From Phylloscopus collybita (lineage: Eukaryota; Chordata; Aves; Passeriformes; Phylloscopidae): a stretch of 64,000 nt of DNA. The DNA is taken from assembly GCA_027886175.1 (NCBI GenBank), contig JAJNNQ010000009.1, forward strand, positions 17,209,501-17,273,500, read 5' to 3'. Under the pieces are notes generated by a model. That model worked only from the letters and a program-made list of their open reading frames with translations. It did no database searches and was not told where the DNA came from. Both the position numbers and the translations under genes were made by a program. Each line of letters starts with the position of its first letter. Position 1 is the first letter of the stretch. This document shows, one piece after another, positions 51,750-64,000 of this stretch.

Positions 51750-53355
51750 AGGCAAGTGGGTCAGCAATGTCAGCCAACCTGGAGAAGGCAGAACCTCTGG
51801 TATGCCTTTTCACAGGATGGAAGTATGTGTACAAGGCTGTGTGCAGGAGAGTGTCTGATGCTTTAAGGATATCTGGTCAAGGACCTTTACAATGCAAAGG
51901 GATAATTGGAAAAGGAGGAATCCATAAACAAGAACATAGAAGGACACCAAGCTGATGAACAAATGATAAGGGTGGTGGTGAGAACCAAAGCTGATCAATC
52001 ACACTAATTGATGGGGACCTGTGAGAGCATCAGAATGTTTATTCCAGGGAGGTAATGTAGACATCTGATCAGGGACCTTGTCTGTTGGGAATCTAAGGGA
52101 AAAAGGAGAAAGTCAGAAACCAAACCAAGACATGGACCTTACAAAGCAAACAGGGAGACAGTGAAAAAACACAGACCTCACCACTCACACTAATTGTGGG
52201 CTATCAAGGAACCACAAATGCCACTTCCAGGAATATCAGCCTGGACTTTGTAGCAGATAAAATTGTAAACCAGGGAAACTGCAGGGGAGGGAGATTGGTC
52301 GCTTGTAAAACGGTGCAAGTCAGTACATTTCCTGACCAAGTGCTGTGCCTGATCTCTGAAGTATGTCCTATCTTCTTATGTCTTAGTAAATCTTTTCTTA
52401 GCTCACTTTCTGTCTGTGTGTGTGTTGCAAGGGCTGTCAGTCACTGCTGAGACCTGTATGTGTGCCAGTGGGTTCTGTGCTACCTACTGGAGTCAGGCCA
52501 GGGCTGAGGGTGCCTGCGCTGGCAGCTGCTGGAGCCAGTGAGGCCTCTGTGCCCTCTGCTGCAATGAGTGTGGGTCTTTAACTTCCAGCCACTTGGAAAG
52601 GAACACCGTGTGTTCCCAGCTACTGGGAGAAGGAAGCAGTGGTGTGACAGAGGAAAGTGAGGGACTCAGCACTGGCAGCTCAAGTGAGGGATCACAGCCT
52701 GTAGGCCAGGTGTCAGCTGCTGCTCAATCTCCTCCAGCCAGGTGTGTGTGAGGGGTGGGGTTTTGTTAGCAAATCTCAAAGTGGTCCACACAGTGAGGAG
52801 CGGGCTTTGAGTCTGGGATGGGGCATTAGGTGGGCAGAAGGTCTGTGCTGGTACATCCAGGGAGACTTGAAAAGGTGAAGTACATGAGGGATGAATGTGT
52901 GAGTCTGTGTGTTTGCCAGTGAGCATCAAGCTGGAGTAGCTGGCAAGTAGGGGACCTGGGTGCTGCGGGGGTGCCCAAGTGAATGGAGAATACGTGTATG
53001 CTTGTGGATCTAGAGATTGTCGTGTGTCTGCCTGCACTAGTGACCTCCTGTCTCTACCAGCTGAAGAGAAGGAGGTCAGTTGGCTGGCTGGCTTGTGTTT
53101 TATGAGTTCTATGTGCTGTTGAAGGCAGCACCTTGTCTATGGCAGTTTGTGTGACCATCCATGTCTGTGTGTGTGTGTCTGGGATACATGTGCAGCTTTG
53201 CTACCAGTAGAAGCTGCAGTCAGGAAAGCAGCAACCATGTCCCTCAGGCTGGGCAGAGACCAGTGGTCCCCAGGCACCGGGCTAAGCTCCAGCAGTTGGG
53301 CAAGAGGGTCCTGGGCTGGAGCTGCTGAGGAAGGTGGCAGCCAATCTAACATCAC
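51750..53355 (+). mobile_element. Probable ERV/LTR-derived block, unnamed family
   Basis: A 1.6-kb block unlike its AT-rich surroundings. The first 640 bp are purine-rich and contain a diverged tandem duplication (51871-52062 and 52063-52246). Then come an 'agtaaatcttttcttagctc' segment near 52385 that resembles an LTR polyadenylation region, and TG-rich sequence at 52410-52428. The remainder, to about 53355, is GC-rich with 'gtgtgccagtgggttctgtg' near 52461 and 'acaccgtgtgttcccagcta' near 52603. The layout suggests a long LTR or LTR plus leader of an avian endogenous retrovirus, but I cannot name the family and both ends are approximate. The 123-codon minus-strand frame at 52666-53037 is proline- and serine-rich, as expected from the complement of this GC-rich sequence, and is not called as a gene. 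Confidence 0.45.
51871..52246 (+). repeat. Diverged tandem duplication, about 185-192 bp unit
   Basis: Two adjacent related units. Matching landmarks are 'atctggtcaaggacctt' (51871) with 'atctgatcagggacctt' (52063), the exact 12-mer 'tcacactaattg' (51999 and 52185), and 'ttccaggga' with 'ttccaggaa' (52042 and 52225). Spacing falls from 192 to 186 to 183 bp, so small deletions separate the copies. Duplicated enhancer-like units are common in retroviral U3 regions, which supports the LTR reading of the whole block. Confidence 0.65.
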
Positions 53356-56196
53356 TTAGTAGAATCATGTTTTCAGATACTGCATCATCCTTTATGAATC
53401 CCTTTTAAAGCATTGTGGGCTAATTACAGATAGTAGTATGACCTACCACAGGAATACACATTCCGAGCTTCTGCCTCCCCTTTCATTAAATTGTGATATA
53501 CCTGTTGGTCTGTGATGGGTAAGAGCCCAGTAAACTACAATTACTATTGATCAGAAGATACATGACAACAGCCTGTGTCTACTGCCTGCTCCTTTACACG
53601 CTCTCAAGTGCCTGAGCCACTGTTGTGCTTTGTCCTTCTAAGTGGGAGCACAGGGTAGAGGCCTTGGCAGGCACAGAGTGTAGCACTGGGTTGGTGCAAT
53701 GTGATAAAAAATGTGGGGCAGAAGATACAGGAACATAGGCTGGGCGAGTGAGAAGGGAGAAATATATTACTTTATGATGTAGAGTGTGTGACTGGAGGGT
53801 GTAAAGGATAATGCATCTAAGTGGCAGTTTGCAGTGAGAGGAGCAGAGAACTGGGGGCAGCCAGCTGAATATGGAAGCTTCTTTCAGGATCAAAGGCTGA
53901 CTACTGCCTAAAATAGCTCCAAATAAAGCTGTGTCAAAAGCTGTGTTATGTGTGTTTTTAAGACTCTTAGGTGCTTTTCAAATCTTACCCTTATGAACAA
54001 ATAGTTTTCAGGACATAACTGCAAATGTTCAATGTACATGTTTTCCAGGTAGAATGTCAAAATCTGAGGTTTGGAAATTCAAAAGTAAAGTAAATGCTCC
54101 TGTCTCTAATCCTGATGGCTGGAAACTGATCTGCTACTGAGACTATGAAAAAATGCATGATCATGTAAGTGTGTAGGTAGGTTCTCTGCCTGTGTAAATT
54201 ATTCACTGATTTCAATGACATTTTGGCAGCTGATGATTGTTGATGATCCTCAGACATCTCTTTTTATGTGTTGGTAGGAACTAATGGACCATGTCTGTTG
54301 TCTGAATGAAGGTAGGCTTGTAGTTCTCTGGTTTACATAGTCTGCTTTTTGCTCTGCATTTCCCTTTTGAGTGATCACTTATATAATGTGTGAACTTGTT
54401 ATAGTTGGTTTCTGTAAGAAGAAAAAAAGCAAATGTGTTTGAAGAGCTTAGAGATCATTCTAGCTATCAATATGATACCAAATTAATAATTTCTAACAAT
54501 TTCTACAGTGATGCATTGGAAATTACTATGTAATGCCATTCAGAAAACTTTAGAAAAATAATAATCTGAATGAAGATGAGGATCAAGAAAATGCCAGTAG
54601 CTCTCCTGGTTTATTTCAGTTTCCTGTAATTTTATACAATAACATGTCTGATATTTTTATAAATATCTGTAGTGAAAAAAGAATTCCCATATATTTACTG
54701 GTAACTGAACTAAGGCTAGATTTTTTTTCTAAATCCCATTTCAGAACACGACATTGATTTTATTTTTGATATTTTGTTTAAGATTGCTTTTGTAAATTAT
54801 TTGTCCATAAAGGAGAAGTATAGAACAATACGTCTTCTCCTACTTATGGATTCTACAGCTGTGACACTGTACATGGACCTTATTCAAATATTCCTATTGT
54901 AGCAGGGAAAAGTAATCCAAACCACTAGATATACATAAGAAATTACCTTGGCATTCATAGCTGACTTTTTAGTGTTTATTGTTTTCTTTATCTGATGAGC
55001 ACTCTATTCCAGGTTTTAAATCCCCTAGATGGCACTACAGAATACAGTATTTAAATGTTTCTTTCATACAATGCTATTAAATAGACGATGTTAAATAATT
55101 TTTTTTCTTGAAAAATAAACATCTATGAGTTGTTTAACAAAATGAAATCAAAGGCAAAGCTTTTGTCTAATACGTTTGTGGTATTTTGGCACGGCCTGAT
55201 GTACAAAACGTGGAACAGTATGCTAGACATGTGCCAGATCACATATAACCCTTTCTGCTCGTGTGGTCCAGATGGTGGCTGTCAGTTTCAAATCCAGACT
55301 TGGGCCTCCAGGTCTGAATTGGAAAATAAGTGTGTTCAATCTAAAGGGATTAAAGATCAGTAAAGAAAACAAGAATTGTTGTTTTGTGTTAGAAACACAC
55401 TTGGCAATTGAACATACTAAAATTGTCTATTGCAAAGAGTTGTTGTTTGAGACTACATAAGAGATTTTAATATTTTAATTGGTATTTAAATTTCATGCTT
55501 TAATTGCAGATACCTTGCATGCTGGACCTCATGGGAATCCTGATACTTTGTGTTACCCCTGAGCATTTCTTTTGCAGTTGGTATGTCATTGTCTGCAGAT
55601 CACTGCAGTAAATACTTTACTGTACTGCTGAAAAGAGAGAAAAACATTGCCATCTGCAACTACAGCTTGCAAATTACAGCTTGCAATCGTCTGCTATTAA
55701 ATAAAGACACTTTAACAATATTTTGGGTTCTAAATTAGCAATTTACATCACAAGATGCTGAAAATACTAGTCTTTTAATACAGCAATTTTTGTTTCCTTT
55801 TAACCAGGCCTCAACATGTATTGAATAATAATAAAAAAAGAAAGTAATGCAAACCAGTGTTTACTTAAACAATAGCCACTGACAGCAAGAGGCACACAGA
55901 TGGAAACCCAGTCGCTTGTATCTCAGTGGGAGGTTTCATTTGAGGACCTTGATGGGGATGTGATTGGACTGGAACACTCTAATTTACATCATGGAGAATC
56001 TATCTGATGCCTTTTTCCTGATGCTGCTGTGCCAAACTAGGTCTCCTGTGAGAAACTGGTCACATGCAGGGAGAAGAAAAGAAAGACTTTAGTCTGAATG
56101 AGAGGAAAAAGCAGTTTCAAGTACTGCAAATACAGGCTATCTTGCAATAGTCTGCTATTTTATGGACACAAGTAGCCACAGAGCCATGCCTTTGGA

Positions 56197-56215
56197 TTTT
56201 TTTTTTTTTTTTTTT
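56197..56215. repeat. Poly-T run (19 bp)
   Basis: The longest homopolymer in the window, 19 T. On the minus strand it could be the tail of a retroposed copy whose body would lie to the right (56216 onwards), but no known element or gene is recognised there. Confidence 0.9.
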
Positions 56216-58912
56216 AAGAATGGTAAAGAGGACAGCAGAGGAGCTATAGGGCATATTTGATGTGTGGTGCATATTGCCCTATAGGTTAAGGAAGGAACAG
56301 AATTGCATAATGTCCTGCCAGGAAACAGCCCAAAATGTCCTTTTTTAGTGTCACTTCATTTACAATGATAGAATGAAATACTGGAGAGAAGTTGTCCTTT
56401 ATAATGAGTGCAAAGCTCATTCTTTCATCCAGGGAATCTTAGTGTCAGCAAAATGTATGGAGAGATTCCTGACAGAAAAAAGCCCTAGATGTAATGGAAA
56501 ATGCCAGCAAAGAATGCTATGAGGTAAGCAGAGTTTTCTGTTAAATTCTACCAGATGGTCCACAAAGGCCTATAAAAGTGCTTTCCAGTTATAAATCTCA
56601 CAGATTTTTTCCTCCCAGGGCTAATCTTGTAATTGCTAATCAGCGAAAGCTACAAGTGCTTGCTTTATCTTTGAGTACACACAAAGATGTTTTACTTCTA
56701 GTCTGCCTGGGCTTTTGGGGAGAGCAAATGCTTCATTATTGATGAGAAGGTAAATCTACTGGGGCAGGTGGGGAGTAGCATAAGATTCCTTGTGAAGTAG
56801 AGCCAGAGCCTGCTTGGGCATTTGGTAACACACTGATTGTTGTAGGGGATCCTTTTCTTCCACATACTTTTGTGATGCTCCTAAACTGCATGTTCATTTT
56901 CTCAGTCAGCTTTCACAATATAAATCTGTACAGTCTTTTAACCAGGAGCTAGGGATCCTTGTTTCACCTCCATAATGATCCCTAACTTTTTTTCTGATGT
57001 TGAGCAAGTCCCTTAGGTTATGTTGGAACTGAACTGTGGGTGTGTACTGTGCACTTGGCAACACCCTGGTCTCTTGGTTCCCCTGATTTGCAGGCAATGG
57101 GCAGTGGCAGATACACCCAGGGGAGAATATGTGTGAGAGTGAGAACAGAGGGCCTGTGGTGCACATCCACATCTCCCAGCTGGGTAGGTGTGCCCTCCTT
57201 TAGTCTTTTTTGTTTTGTAGTCTCTATATATCTTAATTATCTCATTCTATCTATCTTAGGATCCTGGAATCCATTTTAAGACTGTTCAAGCCAGCACTAT
57301 ATAATTTGAGTCCCCTGTAATACTCTCTACATGAAGTCAGCAGCAGTAGCAATATTTCTAGGAGAAACTTAGTAGCTGCCACTTAGAGACTTACTGTAGT
57401 CCCTGATACCTGTCATTTATTCTGAGAACTCTTAGGATCAGGTTTATATCTCACCATTTGCCAGTATAAAGCTTAACATAATCTCAACTGGTCTGTGCAG
57501 AGACAGTTGCGATACAAATACTTTTCAAAGTGCGTCTTTTGTTATCGGAAATGTAAATTATTATCATCATTTAGGTAATTTTTTCTTAATCCCCTTTATT
57601 TTTTCTTCTGATAAAAAGGAATGTTTCACAACAGTGGAGTATACAAATTTTCACAGTAGGAGAAGAAAAGGAGGAAAAAATCTTTTAATGAAAATTTAAT
57701 CTTACTGAAATGTCAGCAGTTATACTCAAAGTGCATACTAGCCTCAGAATATTGTTATTTGTCAAAAGTTCTGTGAAGTGCAATTCCTTCATTGTACATC
57801 ATTCTCTTGGTGCCTGCTGAGTAGCTAAGAAATTTCAGTCATGATTCTAGCAAAATAATGGCAGGACTTGCTTAGATTTTTTTTCTATGATTTGCCAGCA
57901 AAAAGTGCTAGTGCAATTACTAACTTTCTTTTTAGACTGTTTAGTCTGATAAGTTATCTCTCTGGCACTCATTATCACTTCACATTATTATTTCACTTAA
58001 GAACTGATGCCATACATCCTGTTTAAATGTCAGATTGGTCTGCATTTAGTCTTGTGATTCCTGTTCAGACAATTTCTCTATCTAACTCAACTGCTGCTTC
58101 AGCTCTGGTTTACTGCTTCAGAAACTCAATCCAGGGGACACTACTCTTAGTCTTTTATTGGGTGCTATTTATAGTGCCTTTTGGTGGTAAGGATTAGTGG
58201 ATAATGGGTGGATTTTCAGTTCTCTGCTGATTATGAACTTCTATTAAATTTTAAAAGGTTTAAAAGACCTTTTTTGTTTTATGATTGACCACTTAAGTGT
58301 AACTGAACTCACTTTGATTTCTTTCTTTAATAACAAAATTGAGAGATGCCATTAATCTACTACTACTATTTGGAAGAAAAATATAGGTACATGTACCTTT
58401 GTTAATGAATGCTCAGTCTTTTCTGAACCACTGTTTCTGTATGAGAACTATGCATATGTTGCTTAAACTGTGGAATAGCTATAATTTTTATATATGCTTA
58501 TTAGGAGGCTGAATACTGAAGACTTCATGTAGTTCTCAGCTTGAATTAAGTATATCCTTTTCTTTTTCAAGAAGAAAAGACCATTTTTTCCTGTTTTATT
58601 AGTAATATAATAATTATCTGTGGACTGTTGAAAAAAGGGAATAAAATGTGAATGTTTACATTTGCACACATGTAATTCTTATTACACAGCTTTTGACATG
58701 AGTCCCTTGAGCTGGATGAAGGCCAGTTTATTTCCTAACCTATCATAGAACAGCTGGAGGCCATGTGTAACTGCAGACTTGCCAAATCCAACAATTCTGG
58801 CTCATGGGAATTTGGATCAGAGAGACGGTGGCAGTCCAAGACTGCTTCATAGAGAAGCATAATTTAGACATGGTTCCTGTAATCCTGTCAAAGACAGTCT
58901 GCAGATAGTCTG

Positions 58913-58926
58913 AAAAAAAAAAAAAA
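58913..58926. repeat. Poly-A run (14 bp)
   Basis: An uninterrupted run of 14 A. No retroposon body is recognised upstream. Confidence 0.9.
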
Positions 58927-61900
58927 GGAGAATTTTCAAGAGATTAAGAAGTTCAATAAAAAGACAGGCATGCTGTATTGTGGAAAAGGACAGATTTTTA
59001 TTTTGAGTTTTGAAGCAAAGATTTTCCTGATGCTAAACTTAAAACTAGTAGGCATAAATCTGGATGTTCTCATCCCTGGTGACTCAGAAGCAGAGGAAGA
59101 CATGATTCTTCTTAAAAAATTCTCATGTTATTTATTAGTTTGAATGTGTCTCGACAGGCAGTAATAAGATGAAGTGTGTGCAGTCTGTTCCATGCAAACT
59201 TTCAGAATGTGACCTTTATAAGCGTATGCTACAGTTGAGAAGGTAGTCGAAAAGGTAATTTTTTGAATAGTTTTTGAAAGACATTGCTTTGAGAGTTCAG
59301 ATTCTTGGCAAACTTCAGTGTGTTGATACCACTGTCATAGACACTTCAGAAGTAATGATAATACATCTAGATTACACAGATACTGGCCCAAAGGGCTGGG
59401 TGTTATTGCCAAATTCTAAAGAGAGAATAGGGCTGTACAGGTTCCCCATGCAGCTTGTGTTTAATTTTACAGGAGACATTGTTTTAATTTTTGTAATGAT
59501 CCCCAATTTAGAAATTATATTCTAATCAGTGCAAGAGTCCAAGATTTTTTGTGTACATGCCAGCAAAAGAATCTTCTAAATATGACATAGTTTTACTTGG
59601 TAGTATAAATACCTACTGGAGCTTGATTAGAAGATATCATTGAGAGGTGTATGCTAAATTTTTACTGTAGTACTGATGCCCTCTAAGAAACAGTCAGTAG
59701 TTCCAACAACCTCCCTTTGCTTGGCGGTAATCTTTCCATGGAAATTTCTGGTTTTACCTGTCTTCTACCTTAGAGTTGGGCAGTCAGCTGCCTGGATAAT
59801 ATTCACAGGCTTGCAGCAGACACCCAGGCTCCTATTTTTTTCCATGATGCTACATTCTGGGAGCTAAAATTCTTCTAAGGGCAGGAACATTTGTGCATTT
59901 GGAGCACTCTCCAGGGGCATGGTGGCCACAGCTGCTAGGTTGGCAAGACAGCTGCAGCTCCAGAGGCTCCAACTGCTTCTTAACACAGTTGCCCAGAGTA
60001 CCAAAAGCTTGTTTTTTAGCCTCTTTGAAACAGTGCTGCTCTCTTCCCGATATGCTGGCTTGTGTGATGGAGTAGATGATCACTTGGGGAGTGGGTCCAG
60101 GTCCATGGATCACTCCTCTATTGGAAGACAAAGTCTTTACTTCCCATTTTTTACTGCAAACTACCTGGTGCTAAGGAACTTTTCCTGCTGGACCCAGGAT
60201 ACAGTAGGAAAATGAATTGGTATCTCTGTTATAGGAAACACTGAGAGAGAAGAGCTTGAATCTGTTGCTTGGAACTGAGAAAATCCATCTGGGATGACAT
60301 AGTCTTGAGATACTGTCCCTGACTGCATATATCTTTATTTGTTTTAAATGAAATGAAAAACAGAAGCAGTATTACTGTAATCATCTCAGTTTGTGTTCCT
60401 ACCTCTCCCTTCCATGTACTTGCAAAATTACCTCAGAAGGGGAAATGCAGTCCTGAGCTGTCAGCCTTGCCCTGTGGAGGAAGTGAAGTATTTTGCCACA
60501 TATCTGTGAAGCCATCTGAAGCTTCCTTCCAGCATGAGATCTTCCTGTTGCTGTGTGCCCTCCTCTGAGTTACCCATCTCAGCCTTCGTGGCCCCAGAGT
60601 CAGCAGTCACCTCTAGTGTTTGCTGAGTTCCTCCATGCTACTGCTTTGCAGAGCCACTTTTTCTGCTGCTCTGGTTTGAGCACCTTCAATGCAACACGGG
60701 ATACATGAGACTTGGATATGCAACACCCATTGAGTGACTTCAGTAATGCCTCTGCTTTAATAGTAATCCTTGAGATAACATTTGTTTGCCCAGGAAAGGA
60801 GGAAAAATGTACATACCCCTAAGTACAGCTATTATGCTGGTATGCAGCTTACATTTAGGTGCTGTGGGGTGTTAGCCAAAGATCTCCAACTACTTCAGAT
60901 ACCAAAGGCAACAAAACTGTGATAACCCAATATTCAACACAGGATACTTGCACTGGTTGCAAAGCTCTTTTAGAGCTGACTCTGAGTGCCTCTTCAGAGT
61001 ATCACATAGTGCCATATAGATCCAATTTTAATAGGAAGTTAAAAAAAAAAATCAAAAATCCACTCCTGCACATTTCATGTTTGGCAATTAGCTTTTCTTT
61101 GCTATTACCTGAACTGCTGCTAAGGCAGATGGCACTGTCTAGTTCCTGTCATCAAATGATGAACTTCAGCTGTCTCTAAAAGCTGCTATTTGAAGAGAGC
61201 TTCTGCAGGAAAAGAAAATATGACCCTGTTGTGCAAATGATAAAAATCAGTGTATTGGCTAATTGTCAGACAGACTAGTGATCATACGTTGATGATGGGC
61301 ACCTGTGCATTACTGGAAGTTGGTTACTGAATATAACCTCTCCTCTCCTCTCATGTAAAATAAATATGATGGTATGTGTTTTTGCTCAGAACTCAAATGG
61401 CCTTGTCTACTATCAGGCCTTAACTTAATGGGAGTTTTTCCTTGTTCAGAATTATTTCCATGCTGATTTTGTGAATAGATTTTTTTTCTTTCCAAAAGAT
61501 ATTTTATTTCATCTTCCTTTTACCTTTGGGACTGACAGGGTCCCAAGGTGGCAAGTAAGGTCATGAAGTAAGGTCACCTCCTCCTCTCATTCTGGTGCTA
61601 GAATTGGTAACTCTAATGCAGTGGAAAGAGGCTTTGTGAAGATGAACCATTTGGCTTTTCTGTCAGAAATAGAGTGAGAGGTGATTTACAAACTACAGAA
61701 CATGTGTGGAACTTTGAGACTACAAGTCTCCAGATTATTACTTGATTTGTTTGCTTCAGTGAACAATCCTAATCCTATATGTTGAGTTTTACTTCCTGAG
61801 TGTTTTATTAGATAATCTTACACTTTCCAGACAGTTGTACTGCTGACACATCTGTATCGAATAAGGGAGAAATACTCCAAGGCTGTCACTGTCAGTGCTC

Positions 61901-63664
61901 AATAAGAGATAAGATCCCTCAGAACACTTTGCATCATGCAAAGAAATAATTTTTAAGGCTATGTAATGAAAGTCTGAATACTTGCACACCATAGATTGCA
62001 TTCTTTAGAGTCAAAAATGATTTGCAGACATTTCTCGTCTACATTGAGTTTGCAGTAGTTACAGCCAGAGGTCTCAGTCCTAATGTAGTAGGCATTTCAA
62101 GAAAAGTAGTGAATAAAGACATTTTATTTCTGAAGGACTTTTACTCCTGAGCTAGAAAACACTTCCTAAGAGGCAGGAAAACGTTGAGTGTGTTCACAGT
62201 AAGTAGTTAGTGTAAGAAGTTTTTTCCTCCTGCTGCTTAAGGACTGCAAGATTTGAGTCAAAGTCCTTCTCTATATAATTAAAAAAATCTCAAAAAACTA
62301 TTATTTTGTTTGAAAATGTGTTAATCTACATCTGTCTTAAAAAATACAAGTGGAATGTAGCTTTGGCCAACATGTTTAGCTGCTAAACATTCAGTTAGTA
62401 CCATTTATTAAAGCACTATTATTTATTATTATATTTAGTATTCTTTCCCTTGAACAGCACAGCTCAGCCATCATTATAAAGTATGTATGAAACACAAGAA
62501 TATGATGTGTGACTGAACAGACTTTTTACCCAAAAAATGTTTTATCACTCCTCTATCGTTTTATATTTCCATAGTGGCTTGCCTTTATGTGGGATGAGAC
62601 CTAGTTGCCCCTGAAGAGGTCTTGAATGCAATGTGCTCTGCATCCTGCTTGACTGCCATCCACAAATCTGAAATGCAGACTTGAGTGCAAACAGTGTGCC
62701 TAGTAGCATACAGACTTACCTGGCACACTTCCACGGTTTGGAAGGCATGAGCAGGCTGTGCTTACAGGTTTGCTTTCCATTCAGGCTGAGTGTCTGGTTT
62801 TGAAGATAATTCTTAGGCAATTCCTGCCCCAAGGAGCAGTTTAGATTAGAGACAGCAGATGATTTCAGTTATTTGAGAGAATAAAACTTGAAATTTTTTA
62901 AAACTTAAATAGTAAAACTGAACACAAAGGGAAAATTCCATTCTTGTTTCATCTAAAATCTTTGAAGAAAGATGGTTTTAGTATTAAGAGACAAATTTCC
63001 TTTCTAGAAGAATAAATGACTTCAGGTGTGGAAACTAAGCTCAAGTAGTGGCTAGTGAATTATCTTGAGGCTGCTGCTGTGGGGCATAGTTGCTTGTCAG
63101 ACTAGCAGACTCATTGTTGCTGGGAGATAAAGATATTTGAGAAGAAATTTCTATAGCTGTGTCCACTGGATTTCAAAATTCTCAAGTAAAGTTTAGCCAA
63201 ATCAATTCTATTTATTTAGATTCTAATTTGCTTTCAAGAATGCTTTGAGATTGATATTGCGAGAACTACAATTAATTGCTTCATGCCTTCTTCTTGCCAG
63301 GCCTTCAGACCATGACCCCAAACTATCTGGCTAAAATATCTCATTTTCCATCAAGAGACAGAAGAACCTTGTTTCTGGGCCTGCAGGCAGTTTCTATCAG
63401 AAGAAAGGATATTGGGTTGTTGCAATTCTAGAATTAACTACAACAGTGTCTTAAACCAGAATGGGAAAATCCTGAGCTGTCAACTTCTTGTACTATAGCA
63501 AATATTTTGGTTTAGTAATTTTATCTTGACTAGGACACAGGTGCTTTGCGTGAATATCTTGCCTTTGATTTTTAGTGGGATCCTTATTTTCCATTGCCTC
63601 ATTTCTTCAGTGGGAAAAATTGCAGTTACTTACAGGGGTATTGTAAAGGTCAATGATATTAATT

Positions 63665-63786
63665 GTTTGGACAATGCTCTCAGGCACATGATGTGACTTT
63701 TGGGGTGTCCTACACAGGGCCAGAATTTGGACTTGATGACCCTGATGAGACCCTTCCAACTCATTGTGTTCTGTGATTCTGTGATT
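63665..63786 (+). mobile_element. CR1 LINE, 3' end, 5'-truncated
   Basis: The last ~120 bp of a CR1 retrotransposon from a subfamily different from the copy at 15.4 kb. Landmarks are 'tttggggtgtcctacacagg' near 63699, 'ttggacttgatgaccctg' near 63727, 'acccttccaactcattgtg' near 63750 and the tail of two 'attctgtg' units with a final 'att' (about 63768-63786). It is too short to encode anything. The two-unit octamer tail is the CR1 terminus recognised by the element's own reverse transcriptase. Confidence 0.92.
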
Positions 63787-64000
63787 ATAAGGCAGTGCTG
63801 AGAAAGACTGTAAAGTTAGTTAGTTGTACAGTAAATTACGACTTTGGTTAGAATTGCTATTTACTACAGTCCATTCAGTAGAATTAAAAAAGTATGTTCA
63901 ATTTTTTTTGCAGGAAGGTGTGAAGCTGAGAGAAGTGTTTGCTATAGCAGCTTTTCAAAGCTAATGAGAAATACCTATGTAAGGAGTTTTTAATAAGCAT
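63787..64000. other. Unique non-coding DNA at window end
   Basis: No gene or repeat recognised. A T-rich stretch ending 'ttttttttgcag' at 63914 resembles a splice acceptor. The sequence after it carries an early stop in each frame within about 50 bases or so, and no donor is evident before the window ends. Confidence 0.5.

Larger units (their letters stand above)
53356..63664. other. Unique AT-rich non-coding DNA
   Basis: No gene is supported. The stretch contains a 19-base T run (56197-56215), a 14-base A run (58913-58926) and slightly GC-richer patches near 57040-57190, 59890-60120 and 60380-60680 with no recognised content. Open frames reach 106 codons (60859-61179) and are unrecognised. 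A strong but non-coding splice-like pair on the minus strand (61109-61202) was rejected as an exon. Confidence 0.55.

Noticed and set aside
52666..53037. The longest open frame in the window (123 codons, minus strand).
   Set aside because: It lies within the GC-rich LTR-like block, is rich in proline, serine and threonine as expected from GC-rich complement sequence, and has no recognised domain.
56197..56215. The 19-T run taken as the tail of a minus-strand processed pseudogene.
   Set aside because: The sequence to its right shows no open frame, no known gene similarity and no target duplication that I could find.
61109..61202. A minus-strand segment with an excellent acceptor (ttttcttttcctgcag) and a good donor (TTCAG|gtaata).
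   Set aside because: All three reading frames contain stops within 94 bp, so it is not a coding internal exon. It is useful as a sign that strong splice pairs occur by chance here, though a non-coding RNA exon cannot be excluded.
1..64000. CRISPR arrays, operons, tRNA or rRNA genes, phage or defence systems.
   Set aside because: None is visible. The sequence is vertebrate non-coding DNA with no regularly spaced repeats and no recognisable structural RNA.

Overview
The window looks like ordinary nuclear DNA from a bird, most likely a songbird. Three things point to birds: recognisable 3' ends of CR1 retrotransposons with the avian ATTCTGTG-type tail, and several long terminal repeats (LTRs) of avian endogenous retroviruses. 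The sequence is AT-rich, has short repeats and homopolymers typical of vertebrate non-coding DNA, and has no prokaryotic gene layout. Species and chromosome cannot be fixed from sequence alone.

No protein-coding gene can be supported. The longest open frames are about 60 to 123 codons, scattered over both strands, and none shows a domain I recognise. The window is therefore intergenic or lies inside a very large intron. A few short stretches have strong-looking splice acceptor and donor pairs (19912-20009, 33705-33761, 16766-16854, 17045-17068). They are listed only as weak exon candidates, because at least one equally strong pair (61109-61202, minus strand) has no open frame and shows that such pairs arise by chance here.

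Layout. 1-650: right-hand part of a minus-strand ERVL-type LTR cut by the window edge. 651-15380: unique AT-rich DNA with an ATCT microsatellite. 15381-15610: 5'-truncated CR1 3' end. 15611-23184: unique DNA. 23185-23780: complete solo LTR, minus sense, with a perfect 5-bp target duplication. 23781-29209: unique DNA. 29210-30205: solo LTR on the plus strand, same broad family as the one at the left edge. 34980-35190: very old CR1 fragment. 41960-43200: old CR1 fragment carrying the remains of the endonuclease and the start of the reverse transcriptase. 48279-48850: another solo LTR, plus sense. 51750-53355: a probable, unnamed ERV/LTR-derived block with a diverged 190-bp tandem duplication and a GC-rich tail. 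63665-63786: a second CR1 3' end. The rest is unique or too diverged to recognise.

The history that can be read is of repeated retroelement insertion followed by decay: ancient CR1s, then younger CR1 tails, and retroviral insertions that appear to have been reduced to solo LTRs. I looked for an undescribed system and did not find one. The items most worth checking are the exon candidates, the 51.7-53.4 kb block and the internal CR1 fragment.
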